Shown piece by piece: positions 23,748 through 36,700 of a stretch of DNA of 64,000 bases. The notes under the pieces are model-generated. The model saw nothing but the letters and a program-made list of their open reading frames with translations. It made no database searches and was not told where the DNA came from. The position numbers and the translations under genes are program-made. Origin of the DNA: Anarhynchus alexandrinus (taxonomy: Eukaryota > Chordata > Aves > Charadriiformes > Charadriidae); the NCBI GenBank assembly GCA_008711295.1, contig VUYV01000102.1, positions 1,112,496-1,176,495 of the forward strand, in the 5' to 3' direction. Positions within the stretch are counted from its first letter, which is position 1. Every line of letters starts with the position of its first letter.

Positions 23748-26700
23748 GAACCAGGAAATTCTAGAGAATGTCTATTATTTTCAAGCCTTGTCAGGACGGA
23801 TAAAAAGTGAGACTTATAAAAAAGAAGGAAACAAAAATGTTATCAAAAAGCCTACTTTTCATTTTCCTACCTCTTATCTCTAACAGTGAGTTGCTAAATA
23901 ATATTGAAAGAACTTGATCTTTTTCTTGAACAAAGATCTTGATGCAGTACTTCTAGAAAGGGAAACATAGATGAGTGATAGCATGAAAACGAATTACTTT
24001 TTAATATAATTCAGATTTTTTTTTCAAAACTTGCATATGTGTCACAGCCTTTAGAGGGAGAAATAATGAAAAAAAAAAGAGGAATTATCAGCAAACAGAG
24101 GCAAAATGTAAAGATCCTGACTCCTCATCACACTTTGTGGTGGCAGAATAAATTCCCATGATCTGGAAGATCAAATTTCATACTGTCCAGTACCATGTTT
24201 GACAGGGTGAAAGTGTCAGGAACTCCTACATACATTATAAAGTTATGGGAAGAAAACAATAGAAAGCTGCTGAGGAGTTTGTTCAGTGTTAAGTTCAGTA
24301 CGGGAAGTTTGGAAAAAGAGCCTTCATTGTCAATGACCACACTGTTATAAACCTGCAATTATCCCAATGTCCTACACCAAAGAATGTTTCTACTTCATTT
24401 AGAACGTATAGAAAGATCAGAGGAATAAAGTATAGGTGAATATCATTGCCTATCAAGTAATTGAAGGTTATGGAAAATACTAATTTTATGGAATGATTGC
24501 TGATGGACGGAGAAAAAAGTTGTACGAACATAGAAGAAATTCCAGTTTTCAAGATAATGTCTGGAAATTTAATGGGTTGGTTTGTTTGTTTGCTATTTGT
24601 AGCAGATACTTGAACTTTGTGTTTTCTTTTGGTTTCTTAAGCACATCCTTTCTATCACTGTGAAGTCCTGCAACCCTTACTGAGATTCCACACAAAAAGC
24701 GCAAAAGGTCTGCCAATGGAAATACGGTAGTAAGGCAAGTGTTTGCTTTATGCCTGTGGGCAATAATACATGTTCTGTTCCTCAGTAATATCTTCATCAA
24801 GATGAATAGTATTATTTCCATCCATCTTGGAGGGAATTTAACAATTTAGTGATTGCAGAATCACTATGGAAGATGGAAGTGAGATTATTATTCAGGCTGG
24901 GATTAAAATGTTCCTGCTTTTATTTTACTATTTCCTAGAGTTCGTTCAAGAAAAAAAAAGAAAGGATGGGAGTGAAGGAACATCAATACAAGGATAAGAA
25001 TATAATTGAACAACTCAGTAGTTGAGCTTACTTGAACTTAGAGGACCTGTACAGAGAAATTTATTGCAATACAGCATATAAGTAACATGTTTTTTTTATC
25101 TTCAGTCTGCCTGAATCATTTTTCTACAAAAAGCAGCTTACTCTAGGATGTATTAGAAAAACTAATAGAGCAAACAAAAGGGGACAGGGGGTGAGAGGAA
25201 AGCAAAGAAAATGCAAGGTCATGGAAGATTTACCTAGCTGGTGTGAGATCAATATCATTTTTGTAACTCATTATACTGAGCCCAAAAGATGGTATAAAAA
25301 TCAACAACATATTGAAGTAACTACATCTTCCTCAGCAAGATTTATGAGACAAAGGAGAAAGAAAAGAAACTAGCTCCTATATTGCCAAAGATATCAAATC
25401 TTCATTAATGTCGTGAAAACAACATCATTTATATTTATTTTCAGTGAGTTAGAAAAATCCAATAGATACATACAACAAACAATATATGTTTTGCTGTACA
25501 GCATATAATTTTAAATGATACCCCTCTTCTCCCCCCCACCCGCTATCTAAACCAGCCTGGTTTAGGTACTGTGGTAGGACAGGTTTTTAAATTTCCTTCT
25601 TTCCTTCTACATCTATAGCTGAACTTTTTTATTTCAAAACCAGCTGCATCCACAAGGCCTGTTCTTGCTATGTTTGTGAAAACTGAACCACCACTCCAGA
25701 AAATAAGGATGGAGTGACAAGAGACAGAAAACAAATCAGGGACCTGAAGGTTATAAGCAACAAGCAATATGGGTGTATTTATACATATAGTAAGGCTGTC
25801 AAAAAGTGGATTTAGGTTTATTAAGATAAAATGATTAGAAATGTCACAAGAAAGTAATTTTGGAGAAATCCTGCTTGATGTATTTTGCAAAAGGATTATC
25901 ACTGTCTCTAAGGAAAATCTGCGCATTTGAAGATCCATGCTGTACACACTTAAGTAGCTTAGTTGTCCCTTTCTAGATACATTCACAATTTACATTAAAT
26001 TTTATTCCTATGTGAAATATTATTCCTGTGTCACTCCTGAAGAGGTCGTCCAGAATAAGACCAGGACATTAGCCAAACACTTTCTATACTTCCCTCAGTC
26101 ATATAAAAATTATCTCCATTCCTCTCACCATTCAGTGACATTGCGAGTAGAAAGGAGAGCAGAACAGAAAGGTGATAAAGAACATCCCATGAATTACCAG
26201 ACCTACATTTTAGAAGATCAAGAAGTGAAGCAATTTTCAAGATCAAGAAGATCTCATCTGTCACCTATACAATTTGATTTTTATCAAGAGGAATCTATGA
26301 GCTCAAGAAGTTTTTTCTCAGTTGCTATAATATGCTATCCTCAGCCTCTAAAATACTGAAACCTACAGTAATCCCTTATAAACTGACTCCTGAAGGGATT
26401 TTCTCTTTTTCTATGAACAATAGCTATATGTGTGATGTAGAGGAAGTGCAAAAGTATTATTTTAGCAACACCACAAATGGAAAATATCTGCATAACTCTC
26501 TGTGTAGCCTGGATTCTCTTAGAACTGTATGCATTCAACGAGTGGTTTAAGAGTTATGATTTTATTTATAGTTCTCAAAGGGAACTCTTGATAACTTTCA
26601 GTCTTGGAGATTTATCTAATTCATCTTTTGGATTTAGCTTACTGAAGAAGAATTTTCTGTTGCATAATTTTTAGCTCATTTGACTCAAAATGAATTGTTC

Positions 26701-29700
26701 AAGTGTGGACAAAAAACCCCAATGGATCTTTATCAAATGTGCAGCGTAACCCTGCAAAGCTGGAAGGTTTCAAAGAGTCAGTGCCAGATTCTATATATAC
26801 TGAGAATATTTTATTATATGTGTCACATTAAACAGTTCAGTATAGTGTGTGCACTACTGTTCAAGGTCAAGCAATTATATATATTTTTTCCCTGTTGTAT
26901 TTGCGGATCTCGGTATGCCTGAGAAAGTACTAGTTAGTCCACTGTTAGTCCACAATGGCCTTTTATAACAGTTTATTTTATAGGCGTATTGGAGCTCTGC
27001 ATAACTAATGAAAAGACAGCCTAGGATTTTGACATGTGATAGAGCAGGGTTATGTCCAGTCTAAAAACACGATTTTATCAGCAGCAGACAATACTTTTGA
27101 TAAGATTACTACTTTTAAAATCTGGAATTCAGCTTTTTAAGCTTTTGACTACCCCCATTGATGTGGTTTGACACCTTCTGCAAAGTAAGAGTGCCAAGAA
27201 ATCTCAGATTAGTTGTAGGGTGAAAACTGTGATATAATTTACTGAGCTGTGATATAGGTGGAAGGGTTCAAGAAAGGAAGGGAGAAAACATTTGTTGTTC
27301 AGCCGCTTTCTCAAATACCAAATTAGCAATGTGTGCACATGGTTCTATCCTGTCCTTTTTCTCTTGGGTGTTACTTCTGTCTCACAGCAAACTGAAACCA
27401 GCTTGTGTTTTGACCTAAGGCAACTTGTATGAAAAAATCTTTTGGCTGAGGGTCAGAAAAAAGTAACAATTTTCTTAACCTTTCCACCCAAGTGTCTTCA
27501 GAAAGAGCAGAGGGGTTAGCAGACCAAAACCTTTTTGCTCACAATCGTAGTTTACTTGTTGCTGAAGTAGTGAGTATCGGCCAACACAAAAGAAGCTTAC
27601 TGCCCCTCTGTAAGTATGTGTTTGGAGACACTTGAATACTCTTTAGCTGTTAAAATGACAAGCTGAAGGTAATTCTTATCCCTTTGTGGGTAGATATGAT
27701 AGGAAAACTTGCCTCCTAGGAAAAAGTAAATATTAAAAATGCTTTGATTGTAACATAACAGAGTTCACCTGAGTGTCACACGATAATTCCTGAATTTCAG
27801 ATTAAATACTTATTCAAATAATTACAAGAAATCAACCAGATAGTCTTGTATTGGATCAGAGCATATTTTATTTCCAAAGTTTCTTAATATTGTGGCAGCG
27901 TGACTCACAAACCAAGAGAAGAAACCAAGAATATTTGAATAGCTCTGCCGAGTTTCAGTGCAGTGAAGCCTACATATTTTGAATTTTCATTTTTTGTTAT
28001 TGTAAATTTTTGCCCTAGTTCTTTATAAATTTTTATATGTTCCATTTTTATAGCTCCATATTCTTCCTAATACTCATAAAACCTTTCCACTAAGCTTCTG
28101 GGTATTACTACCCACTAAGGAAAAAAAAATGGATCCTGTTATCGGGATTTAATCCAACATATCTTTAAAAGGAACTGATCTGCAAGTGATAAGTGTTCCT
28201 TATATTTCTAAAAGTAGGTTCCTTTTAAGTGACATTTCAAATGAACCTGTAGTTATTTTTGAAACTACATGCACAAACTATGCAACAACAACCACACTTC
28301 ACTTCTGTAAATAGTGGCAAACAAATCCTAATAGTACTCTTCTGAAAAGAACAATTCATATTTTGGATATACCATGAGTAGGTACATTTTGAGTTATTAG
28401 TTTATCAGTGGAATAAAGTTAGCATTGATTTGAAATACCAGTGTATTAGCTGAGGAGAAAAATAATGCTGGGAAAATTAATGCTGGGAAAAACATTTAGG
28501 GTTTATGATAGCTAGGGTTATAAAAACATAGCAAAAGTTAATAGGTCTGATTACTTTTTATTATTGAAGCTCTCTGTGTGGGTTCTCAGTGGGATTCTGC
28601 AGCAATTGTTATGAGTTGCAGAGCTTAGGTATCAGGATTTTATTCACAGAGGAAGTAGTGAATAGCGAAGCTTTAGTACTTTCCTGTATGAGAAGCAAAG
28701 GAGTTGGGGTTTAGACAGGGTTACTTGCAGGAAGTTAGCCAAGAATCATCAGTGAATTATTATATGGTGCATTATTCTTATTTGGTCAGAAGGGGAACAC
28801 TTCCATTAAGTTCACTCCCAGTTATGGTGTGATTTGTTTTTCTATTGGCTATATCCATAGCAACCATAAAATGGCTATCCAAAGACCTACCAAATAATAT
28901 TCTCTAATTCTTTGAGAGCTTCATTTTGTGTTTCTTATTTACCACACTCTTCTAATTTCTTTTTGAAATCAATGTAAGTGATTAAATGAATAGAAAAATA
29001 AAACTGTGTGAGAAGTTAATGAAATTTTAATGTCTTAAAAATACTGCAGTATTTTACTTGAAGATATTAATGGAAAATACTGTCATTTCATGACAATCAG
29101 TCAGACAGAAAGTACTTCCAACATGTAACGTATAACTGTATATTCAGTAAAGTTGGCCAAACTGTTACTGAAGTTCACATTTATCACCAATTGTAGCTCT
29201 TTTCTACTAAATGAATCATTCACAATCTGATTACTGTTTCCAGGAACATGTCTTTCACTTTTGTGTATGCCCAGAGTAGTTTTAACAAGCAATGTGGGAG
29301 TATAATAATGTTTTGACTTTTAATGAAGGAGTGCAATATACAGAGCTTAGAATGGCTTGTTCTTTTTCATTTTGGAGTATTTTCTCATACTTTTGGGCTG
29401 TGTCCTTTGGGCTATAAAATACATTTGACACCATGGACAATAAAAACATATTTTAAAACCTGAAGTTACATTTGATATGTAAGTTTGATAACTGCTAGTC
29501 TCCTTTTAGATTTCAGCCAAATTTTGTGGGATCTTGGAGATCTGACAGTGGTTCTGAATATGTAATAACTCAATAAAATGCCACTAGCCACCACTAAAAG
29601 TTATAGGTTTAACAGCTTTCAAGCTGTGGCTTGTGAGAAGACAAAGCAGAGATTACAATCACTATAGGCTGCATAATGGGAAATGTTTCATGCAACTACT

Positions 29701-29760
29701 TGTTTATGAGTTTTCCTCTAAGTTGTCTGCCTTTAAATTATGATCCTCTAAGTTTTAAGC

Positions 29761-29812
29761 AATGGTAGGAATGGCTTTTTATTTTATTTTATTTTATTTT
29801 TTGAATGGTAGG
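29761..29812. repeat. (TTTTA)n tract between 9-bp direct repeats
   Basis: AATGGTAGG occurs at 29761-29769 and again at 29804-29812. The 34 bases between consist mainly of TTTTA units, as if a poly(A)-like tail had been inserted on the minus strand. Confidence 0.8.
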
Positions 29813-30334
29813 GATACTTTTCTATGCTTTGCCACGTTGCATCACTGTATTTGGAAATGCAGTACTGGATTGAAGACATGATGGCCTCAAGATTTAATTG
29901 AAATCTCCTGAACTCAGCTCAAATGGCAAGTTTGCCTCTTTGTAGAGAAGAATAAAATCAATATTTTAAAAAAAAAAAAGTACAGTACTTTATTTTGGAA
30001 AATACATTCTGGAACTTTTTCCAAGTAAAGTTTATAAAAAAATAATGTTAGATAACATTTTTGAGGAAAGGAGCCCCAGGGTTTATGTATCAAACCCTTC
30101 TTTTCTAAGTGTGTCACTTTACAGGCTGTGTTTGCAGTTGGCTAAAAGATGTGTTAATTAGACAAGAAAAGAATTTAGATTGGTAGAAAAAGTCATAAGG
30201 ATGGAAAAGCTGAATGTATTGAATAGTTTATTTAGGGAAGTTCAGGATGGGTTCTGGGGTAAAACTAAGTGAGAGTGAGAAAACAGTAGTTTGAAAAAGT
30301 TTTTGTGTATGAATAGAAAGTTAAGTATTGTAGA

Positions 30335-30815
30335 TTTGACTGTAACCAGCAAGTCTCAGTAAGAACCTCCTGATCAAACTAAGTGTAAGAAGGAAATGCA
30401 GAGGCAATGGAACCAGGGATGTGTATCCTGGGAAGAATATAGGGACACTGCCCAGATGTATAGGGATGGGATCAGGAAAGCTAAGGTGCAGTTGGAACTG
30501 AATTTGGTGAGACGTGAAAAATAATAAGAAGGGCTTTTACAGATACGTTGGCCAGATGGAGTAAGACTTTTTTACCAATACCTGTAGTGACAGGACAAGA
30601 AGTAACGGTTTTAAACCGAAAGAGGGTAGATTTATATTGGACATAAGGATGAAATTTTTTACGATGAGGGCGGTGAGACACTGGAATAGGTGGTCCAGAG
30701 AAGTTGTGAGCACCTTGATCTAGTGAATGATGTCCCTGTCCATGGCAAGGGGCCTGGAGTGTACAATCATTAAAGGTCCCTTTCACCCCAAACTATTCTA
30801 TGATTCTGTGTTTAA
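30335..30815 (+). mobile_element. CR1 LINE, sense, internally deleted
   Basis: The left part (about 30335-30570) is the endonuclease-RT linker: GAAATGCAGAGGCAATGGAA, a segment for WEEYRD-like residues, then AAGGTGCAGTTGGAACTGAA and AAGAAGGGCTTTTACAG. The next recognisable block, beginning near 30573 with ACAGGACAAGAAGTAACGGT, belongs to the last 250 bases of the element, and a 3' UTR and one or two tail units follow. The whole RT palm (well over 1 kb in other copies) is missing. The copy is moderately old and has no useful reading frame. Confidence 0.85.
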
Positions 30816-33800
30816 TTAATATAATTTTTTTTAAAAAATATAAATGTCAGTATGTCATGCTGTTTGAGACCAACTACTTTAATTTCAATGGAAGCTGAGG
30901 GGTTTTTTGTTACTTTTGGGTTTGGTTTTGGTTTTTTTTGAGGGATGTTTAAGTACTAAGAAGTGTCATAAAATGGAGGTGATAGTTCAGAGACTATTTA
31001 ATGTAGTGACAGGATTCTACTGACATCATAAACAGGTAAAGCACACTAAAATCAAAGCAATTGAACTTTCAATTTGTGAATCTCAGTTACAGCAATCTCA
31101 AAGGTTTAATTATGGTGCATAAATCAAGATTATTCCTAAATTTGTTCATATACAAAATAACTTTTTGAGAAAAATAAAATTTAAAATATGCGGGACAAAA
31201 TCTCAAAGGTTTCAAAGAGAAAATAATATGACTCAAATAACATGGAGGAAAAAGCCAGCAAAACAATCACAAAAATCACACAAGACATAGTTTTCACTGA
31301 ATTATCATCTTCCAGCAACTTAGGTGATGCAGGTTTACTGCTGTATATTTAAGACTGTTCATGTGCATGATATAGGCATGTAAGAAAATGAAAGTGGAAT
31401 AACAGACAATTTACAATTTAATCAGGCAATAAGAAGTTCTATGAAATCGTGTTGGTGCTTTGTAAATTAAAAGGTATATTCTATGCCATGATTTTATTGA
31501 TGCCAGGATGTATGTATATGGTCCATATATGAAGCAAAGAGGGGCATGCTTTTTGAGAGATCAAACTGTTCTGGCTTGAAAAATTTAATCTCATAGGACT
31601 GAAACAATTTCAGTGTAGAGATGTCATAATTTTCCTGAAAACAAATTTGAGCCCAAAATCACTGCAGCACTCAGGATATTGTTATTCTACTATGGCTATT
31701 AACTTGGCTATCTGGAGTGTCACTTTATTTCTTAGTCATGAGACATCTGCTGAAAAGAAGTGTTAACAACTATGCCCCCATCAAATCATTTTCAAATATT
31801 TTTCCTCATCATTTGAGGCAAGCATACTTCTTATTATTTTTTACCTCTGATAAATCTCCAAGCTTACAACTCTTCCCCTTCCATTTTTTTAAATATTTTG
31901 TGATAGCTGAAGTGCTTACATTGGAAAAATGAATATTAACTAAGAAAAAAAAAAGCAGTTATTTTTGTAATGATGTCTGTAATCTTCAGTCATGTTTTAG
32001 ATGGTGGTTTGGCAGAAGGACAAGTAGTGTAATTGTGTGCACCTGCACCATTTACGTCTCTTCTACCGAGTGAAGGGATACAAGATGAGACATTTAAGTC
32101 TATTTGGAGTATGACTGAAAACAGATTTTAACATTACCACTTATCCAAGTTAAGCTCCTGATTGTTCTTGTAACTGACATAACTCTTGGCATAATTTATT
32201 CCTGGTCTATATGCTATATAAATTAAAAATATCGTGATCACAGAAATAACGAAATATAGTTTTTTAAAGGATAAGATTTATCTAATTTATCTATACCTGG
32301 AACTAAACTTCATTGTAATCTAACACTTACAGGTCCTCTTCAGAATAGATTCAGACCCTAAAACAATTTGAAATTCCAGCTTAGTGTCAGATGACTTTAC
32401 CCCAGATGCTCGATTCATTGAGCCACTTCTACCAATTACCTTTTCATTCTCTATATTTTTATATTGAGAATAATAGCATACATATTATTTATATATATAA
32501 TACATATATTATTCTCTATTTGAAGTCGTGATCATGATAAATATTTCCAAGGCATTTGCCAGTTTGAGAAATTAGTTGGGAGGATTTTAAAAAATGGTCA
32601 TTCTATAGAAAAAGTAGAAAAGGAGCTATTTAAAACTTCTGTTTTTTGTAATGTTAGAAAGGGAGAAAACAATGAAAATGCTCTAGCTATAAAATGATAT
32701 ATGAAAAAACTGGAGGATGCTTTCACACATATATTATGTGCTCGGTATAACACACCTCTTTGGGAATAAGGAGATGTTCCAGTTTTAGCTATTGAACTTC
32801 AGAAATATTACACAGGATTGTTTGTGAAGTTTCAAAGCTTTACAAAGCTTTAACTTAACCAGCTTATTTTAACATGTGTTTATTAAACTAGTAGACTTCA
32901 ATAGAAACACTCTAGTATTTCCTTTTTAAAAGCAATCCTTTGTTTATCCAAACTTTTGTGGACAAGAAACAACTTCATTCACATTTTGCAGACATTACCT
33001 CCTTAATGTACATATTGTAGCTGTGTATGATATTGCCTGAATATTTGACTTGGGTACACAAGTATAAAAGTAGAAGAAGGAAACATAGTCACAGAAGAGG
33101 ATAGAGGGGGTCCCATCGGCAAAAGGAACTAGGAGGGACAGAGAAGAAAATGAAAGGCAAGAGAAAGGGGACCAGACAAGAAAAGCTCAAATGGAAACCT
33201 GTTTCAGAGATGAGAGACTAATACAAAAGGAAGAAAGAGAAGAATTAAATCTAAGCACTGGAGGAAGAAAAAACACATGGCTGTGATGAAAAAAAACCCA
33301 GTAGCAAGTAGAAATTGAAAGGCAAGAAAAGAGATATATATGTCTGGGAAAAGGAAAAACTAAATGAAAAAGAAACAGGTTTTAGGATTAGTAAATTCAA
33401 TTTTATTTATCCCAATCCCTGCATTTAGTTCTTTGGCAGATTTCCCATAGCTGTATGCACTTGGAAATAAGAGAATAGCTTTATGTTACTTTAAGGACTT
33501 GACTTATTACATTTTACATCATTTCAATAGTATACTCCTTGGAACCTTTCTTGGTGGTCCAACAATAAAAAGTTTTCAGAACCTTCAGTAAAATGACAAT
33601 TCCTGTGAATATCTTTTTCTGGCTTTGTAAGAAATTAAAGGAGGTTGTTTATGGTGAGATCATTCTTTTCATTGAACAAAAATACAAATCTTAAAGACAG
33701 GCTTTCTTTGTTATTCTACTTTTTTAATAACTGTTCATGACATATTAAATCACAATTTTTGAATAATCAGATTGTGTGTACTTTAAAGACTCATAAAGGT

Positions 33801-34099
33801 TTTCAGCAGGCATTTGTTTGCCCAAAGGTGGTTTGGAAAAGCATGAACAGGTCTTTACAGTCACCAACTACAATTAGTCATATAATTCAGAAGGAGGAGT
33901 TCTGTCAATCACAAGAAAAATCATATTTACAGCTTTGTCACCTGGTAACCACTTTCTTCTGGATGGAAGCAGTAATAAACAAGGAATCATTCTTTAATAA
34001 CATCTAAATAGTGCATGGATCTTTTATTGGATTTTCTAATTTGTGAATACATTGGTTTAGTTGAAAAGGAAACTGCAGAAGAAAACAATAATACTCAGA
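30816..34099. other. Intergenic stretch, no gene recognised
   Basis: No gene or recognisable transposon is seen. An AT-only microsatellite-like tract lies at 32470-32515. The plus strand is strongly purine-rich at about 33060-33390. Confidence 0.6.
33060..33390 (+). repeat. Purine-rich (A/G) tract, about 330 bp
   Basis: The plus strand is dominated by A and G over about 330 bases (for example AGAAGAAAATGAAAGGCAAG), with scattered pyrimidines. It has no clear period, no long open frame and no family I recognise. Confidence 0.6.
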
Positions 34100-35515
34100 A
34101 CATATGGCATAAGACAAAGCTCCTACTGTAAACTTCTGCAAAATGAAAAAGTGAGAAAGACCCAAAAGATGATTTAGGCAACTACACATTGGCCAGCCTC
34201 ACTTCCATTCCTGGAAAAATGTGAAGTAACCTTCATTAAAAACCCTGAAAACCTTGGAATTCACTTCCGGACATGTGAAGAAGACAAAAGTTATTGGGAG
34301 TAGTCAGTAAGGATTTTCCAAGGATAAATCATGCCTGACCCGCCTTTTTGCCATTTATAATGAAATGACTGGATTTGTGGATGAGAGGGGAGCAGTAGGT
34401 GTCATTTATCTCAACTTTAGCAAGGCTTTTGACAACATCTCTCATAATATTCTTGAACCCAAGCTGATATATTGCAGTATGGATGAGTGGATAATGAATC
34501 TGGAAAACAATTGTTTGGCTGATTGGGCACAGAGGGCCATGATTAATGGGCCCTACTCTGGCTGGAGGCTAGTGACAAGCACGGTACTACACAGATCTAT
34601 CCTGTGACCTGTCCTGCTTAACACCATTACCAATAGCAACAGAGGAAGCTCTCAAGTTTGCAGATGACATCACAGTAGTCACATCACAGTCCTTCATCAC
34701 CAGTCAATATGCTTGAGAGCAGGGATGCCTCACAGGGGTACCTACACAAAAGGGGAGAAATGGACAAACAGGAACCTTATCAAATTCAACAAGGACAAAT
34801 GCAAAGTCCTGTACCTTGAGAGGAATAACCCCCTGCAGTGATACAGACCAGGCACTGCCTGGCTGAGGAGCAGCTCTGGAGAAAGGAGTTGGGTGTCCTG
34901 GGGAAAAGCGAGCTGAACCTGAGCCAACAGTAAGCTCTAGTCACAGAGGCAGCCAACAGCATCCAGGGCTGCATCAGCAGCAGCCAGGAAATTGAGGAAA
35001 ATTATTATCTCGTTTTACTCAACATTCATTAGATAACATCCCTGACAAGCTATGAACCCCTAATCCAGGAAGGACATTGACAAATTTCAGTGAGTTCAGC
35101 AGCAGCTACCAGGGTGGTTTGAGTCTGCAATGGTTGCCCCATGTAGGGAGGCTGGGGAAGTAGGTCTTGTTCAGGCTGGGACAGAGATGACTTTGGGGTC
35201 ACCTCACAGACACCCCAGGTCCTATAGGGAGGTCATCAAGAAGATGTAACCAGGCTTTTCATAGTGGTGCATGGTGAAAGGGAAAGAGACAACAGACCTA
35301 AGTTGAAAAAAGAGGTTTAAGACTGGATAAAAGGAAGAATGTTTCCCTCAGGAAGACAATCGTTGTAACAGCTTGCCCAGACAGACAGTCTCCATCCTTG
35401 AGGTTTTCAAGAACTGAATGGATAAAGCCCTGAGAAACCTGGCCAAGCTGACCCTGCTGGCTGGACTAGAGACCTCCTAAGGTCCCTTCCAGATGGAGTG
35501 ATTCTAGGACTCTGA
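34100..35515 (+). mobile_element. Ancient CR1 LINE, sense, about 1.4 kb
   Basis: This is a heavily mutated CR1 in sense orientation. Blocks in order are GGCAACTACACATTGGCCAG (34178, GNYRPVSLTS-like), a QHGF-like segment near 34300-34345, VIYLNFSKAFDNISHNI (34401-34451), the AQRAMINGP region, a KFADD-like segment (34658-34672), then RT C-terminal and 3' UTR blocks ending at about 35515 with CCTCCTAAGGTCCCTTCCAG. The frames are broken many times and no 8-base tail repeat remains. It is older than the copy at 19.3 kb. It stands tail to tail with the antisense CR1 that starts about 250 bases to the right. Confidence 0.85.
34365..34607 (+). pseudogene. Ancient CR1 RT fragment (80 codons)
   Basis: This is the only readable RT stretch of the ancient copy. 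It holds the first catalytic block in the form YLNFSKAFDNISHNI, with the catalytic aspartate of the usual YLDFSKAFD replaced by asparagine. The PQGSVLGP block that should follow has decayed to an HRSIL-like end. The second catalytic motif (FADD, near 34661) is intact as DNA but lies in another frame. Confidence 0.75.
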
Positions 35516-35765
35516 GCATGGTGTGTGCACAAGGGTCCACCAGAGAAGGAGGGAGAAACCCCAATTCTCAGAAAATTTCAATAATTTCAAATCATCCATC
35601 TTCTTAAATAAATATCCAGGGTTCTAAAAGTGCCAGAAATCTCTAAGACATGGCTCTGATTTATTCCCACAAGAGACTAAGAGATAGAATATGATCAAGC
35701 AATAAAGATTTCTTTCAAAATGTGTGTAAAAAGGGACCTTTTAAAAAATAAATGTTCAATATTAC

Positions 35766-36700
35766 AAATCACGGAATCACGGAATTTTCAGAGTTGGAAG
35801 GGACCTCTAGAGATCATCTAGTCCAACTCCCCTGCCAAAGCAGGATTGCCTACAGCACATTACTCAGGACTACATCCAGGCGGGTCTTGAAAATCTCCAG
35901 AGAAGGCGACTCCTCAACCTCCCTGGGAAGCCGGTTCCAGTGCTCTGTCACCCTAACAGTAAAGAACTTTTTTCTTGTGTTTGAATGGAACTTCCTATGT
36001 TCCAACTTATGCCCATTGCCTCTTGTCTTGTCAATGGAAAGCACTGAAAAGAGTCTGGCTCCATCCTCCTTCAACCCACCCTTTAGATACTTATAAGCAA
36101 TAATAAGGTCTCCCCTCAGCCTTCTCTTCTCCAGGCTAGAGAGTCCCAGCTCTCAGCCTTTCCTCATAAGGGAGATGCTCCAATCCCTCAATCATCTTAG
36201 TTGCCCTATGCTGGACTCTCTCCAGTAGTTCCCTGTCTCTCTTGAACTGGGGAGCCCAGAACTGGACGCAGTATTCCAGTTGTGGCCTCACCAGTGCAAA
36301 GCAGAGGGGGAGAATGACCTCCCTTGACGTACTGGCTGCACTCTCCCCTATGCAGCCCAGGATTCCATTGGCCTTCCTGGCGACAAGGGCACATTGCTGG
36401 CTCATGGATAGTTTACTATCTACAAGGACCCCCAGATCCTTCTCCTCAGAACTGCTTCCCAGCAGGTCCGTCCCTAACCTATACTGGTGCCTAACATTCT
36501 TCCTCCCCTGGTCCAGGACCCTGCATTTGCTCTTGCTGAACCTCATTAGGTTCTTCTCTACCCAGGTCTCCAGCCTGTCCAGGTCACACTGGATGGCAGC
36601 GCAGCCCTCTGGAATGTCAGTTTGGTATCATCATTGAACTTGCTGAGGATACACTCTGTCCCCTTCTCCAGGTCATTGATGAATATATTGAACTGATGAT
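35766..36700 (-). mobile_element. CR1 LINE, antisense, about 930 bp
   Basis: The 3' end lies at about 35770 (plus strand CACGGAATCACGGAATTTTC). The element reads leftward from a truncation near 36690-36713, just upstream of the RT catalytic motif. The subfamily differs from those at 11.6 and 54.0 kb and resembles the insertion at 54746-55046. A short shared string (ACAAATC) near both ends may be a target duplication, but the boundary is too blurred to be sure. Confidence 0.93.
35850..36546 (-). pseudogene. CR1 ORF2 C-terminal remnant with a frameshift
   Basis: Reading on the minus strand from 36546, blocks are [49 protein letters not shown] and [15 protein letters not shown]. There the frame shifts: related copies continue [17 protein letters not shown], whereas this one ends at AGTL-like residues near 36136. 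The correct frame resumes in 36074-35850 ([35 protein letters not shown]). Upstream of the open part the catalytic motif is visible as FNDD (36627-36638), with both aspartates kept. Endonuclease and most of the palm are lost to truncation. Confidence 0.88.

Larger units (their letters stand above)
21078..30334. other. Intergenic stretch of 9.2 kb without recognisable transposons or genes
   Basis: I see no gene and no CR1 or LTR. Simple-sequence features are a GTTT repeat (21534-21573), a 23-bp tandem duplication (22758-22803), a 23-base poly(A) run (23725-23747) and a TTTTA repeat flanked by a 9-bp direct repeat (29761-29812). Open frames at 25543-25986 (-) and 26012-26359 (+) have 147 and 115 codons and no recognisable motif. 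Confidence 0.6.

Noticed and set aside
25543..26359. Neighbouring open frames on opposite strands (147 codons minus, 115 codons plus)
   Set aside because: Neither has a known motif, and nothing suggests a divergent gene pair (no CpG-rich promoter between them).
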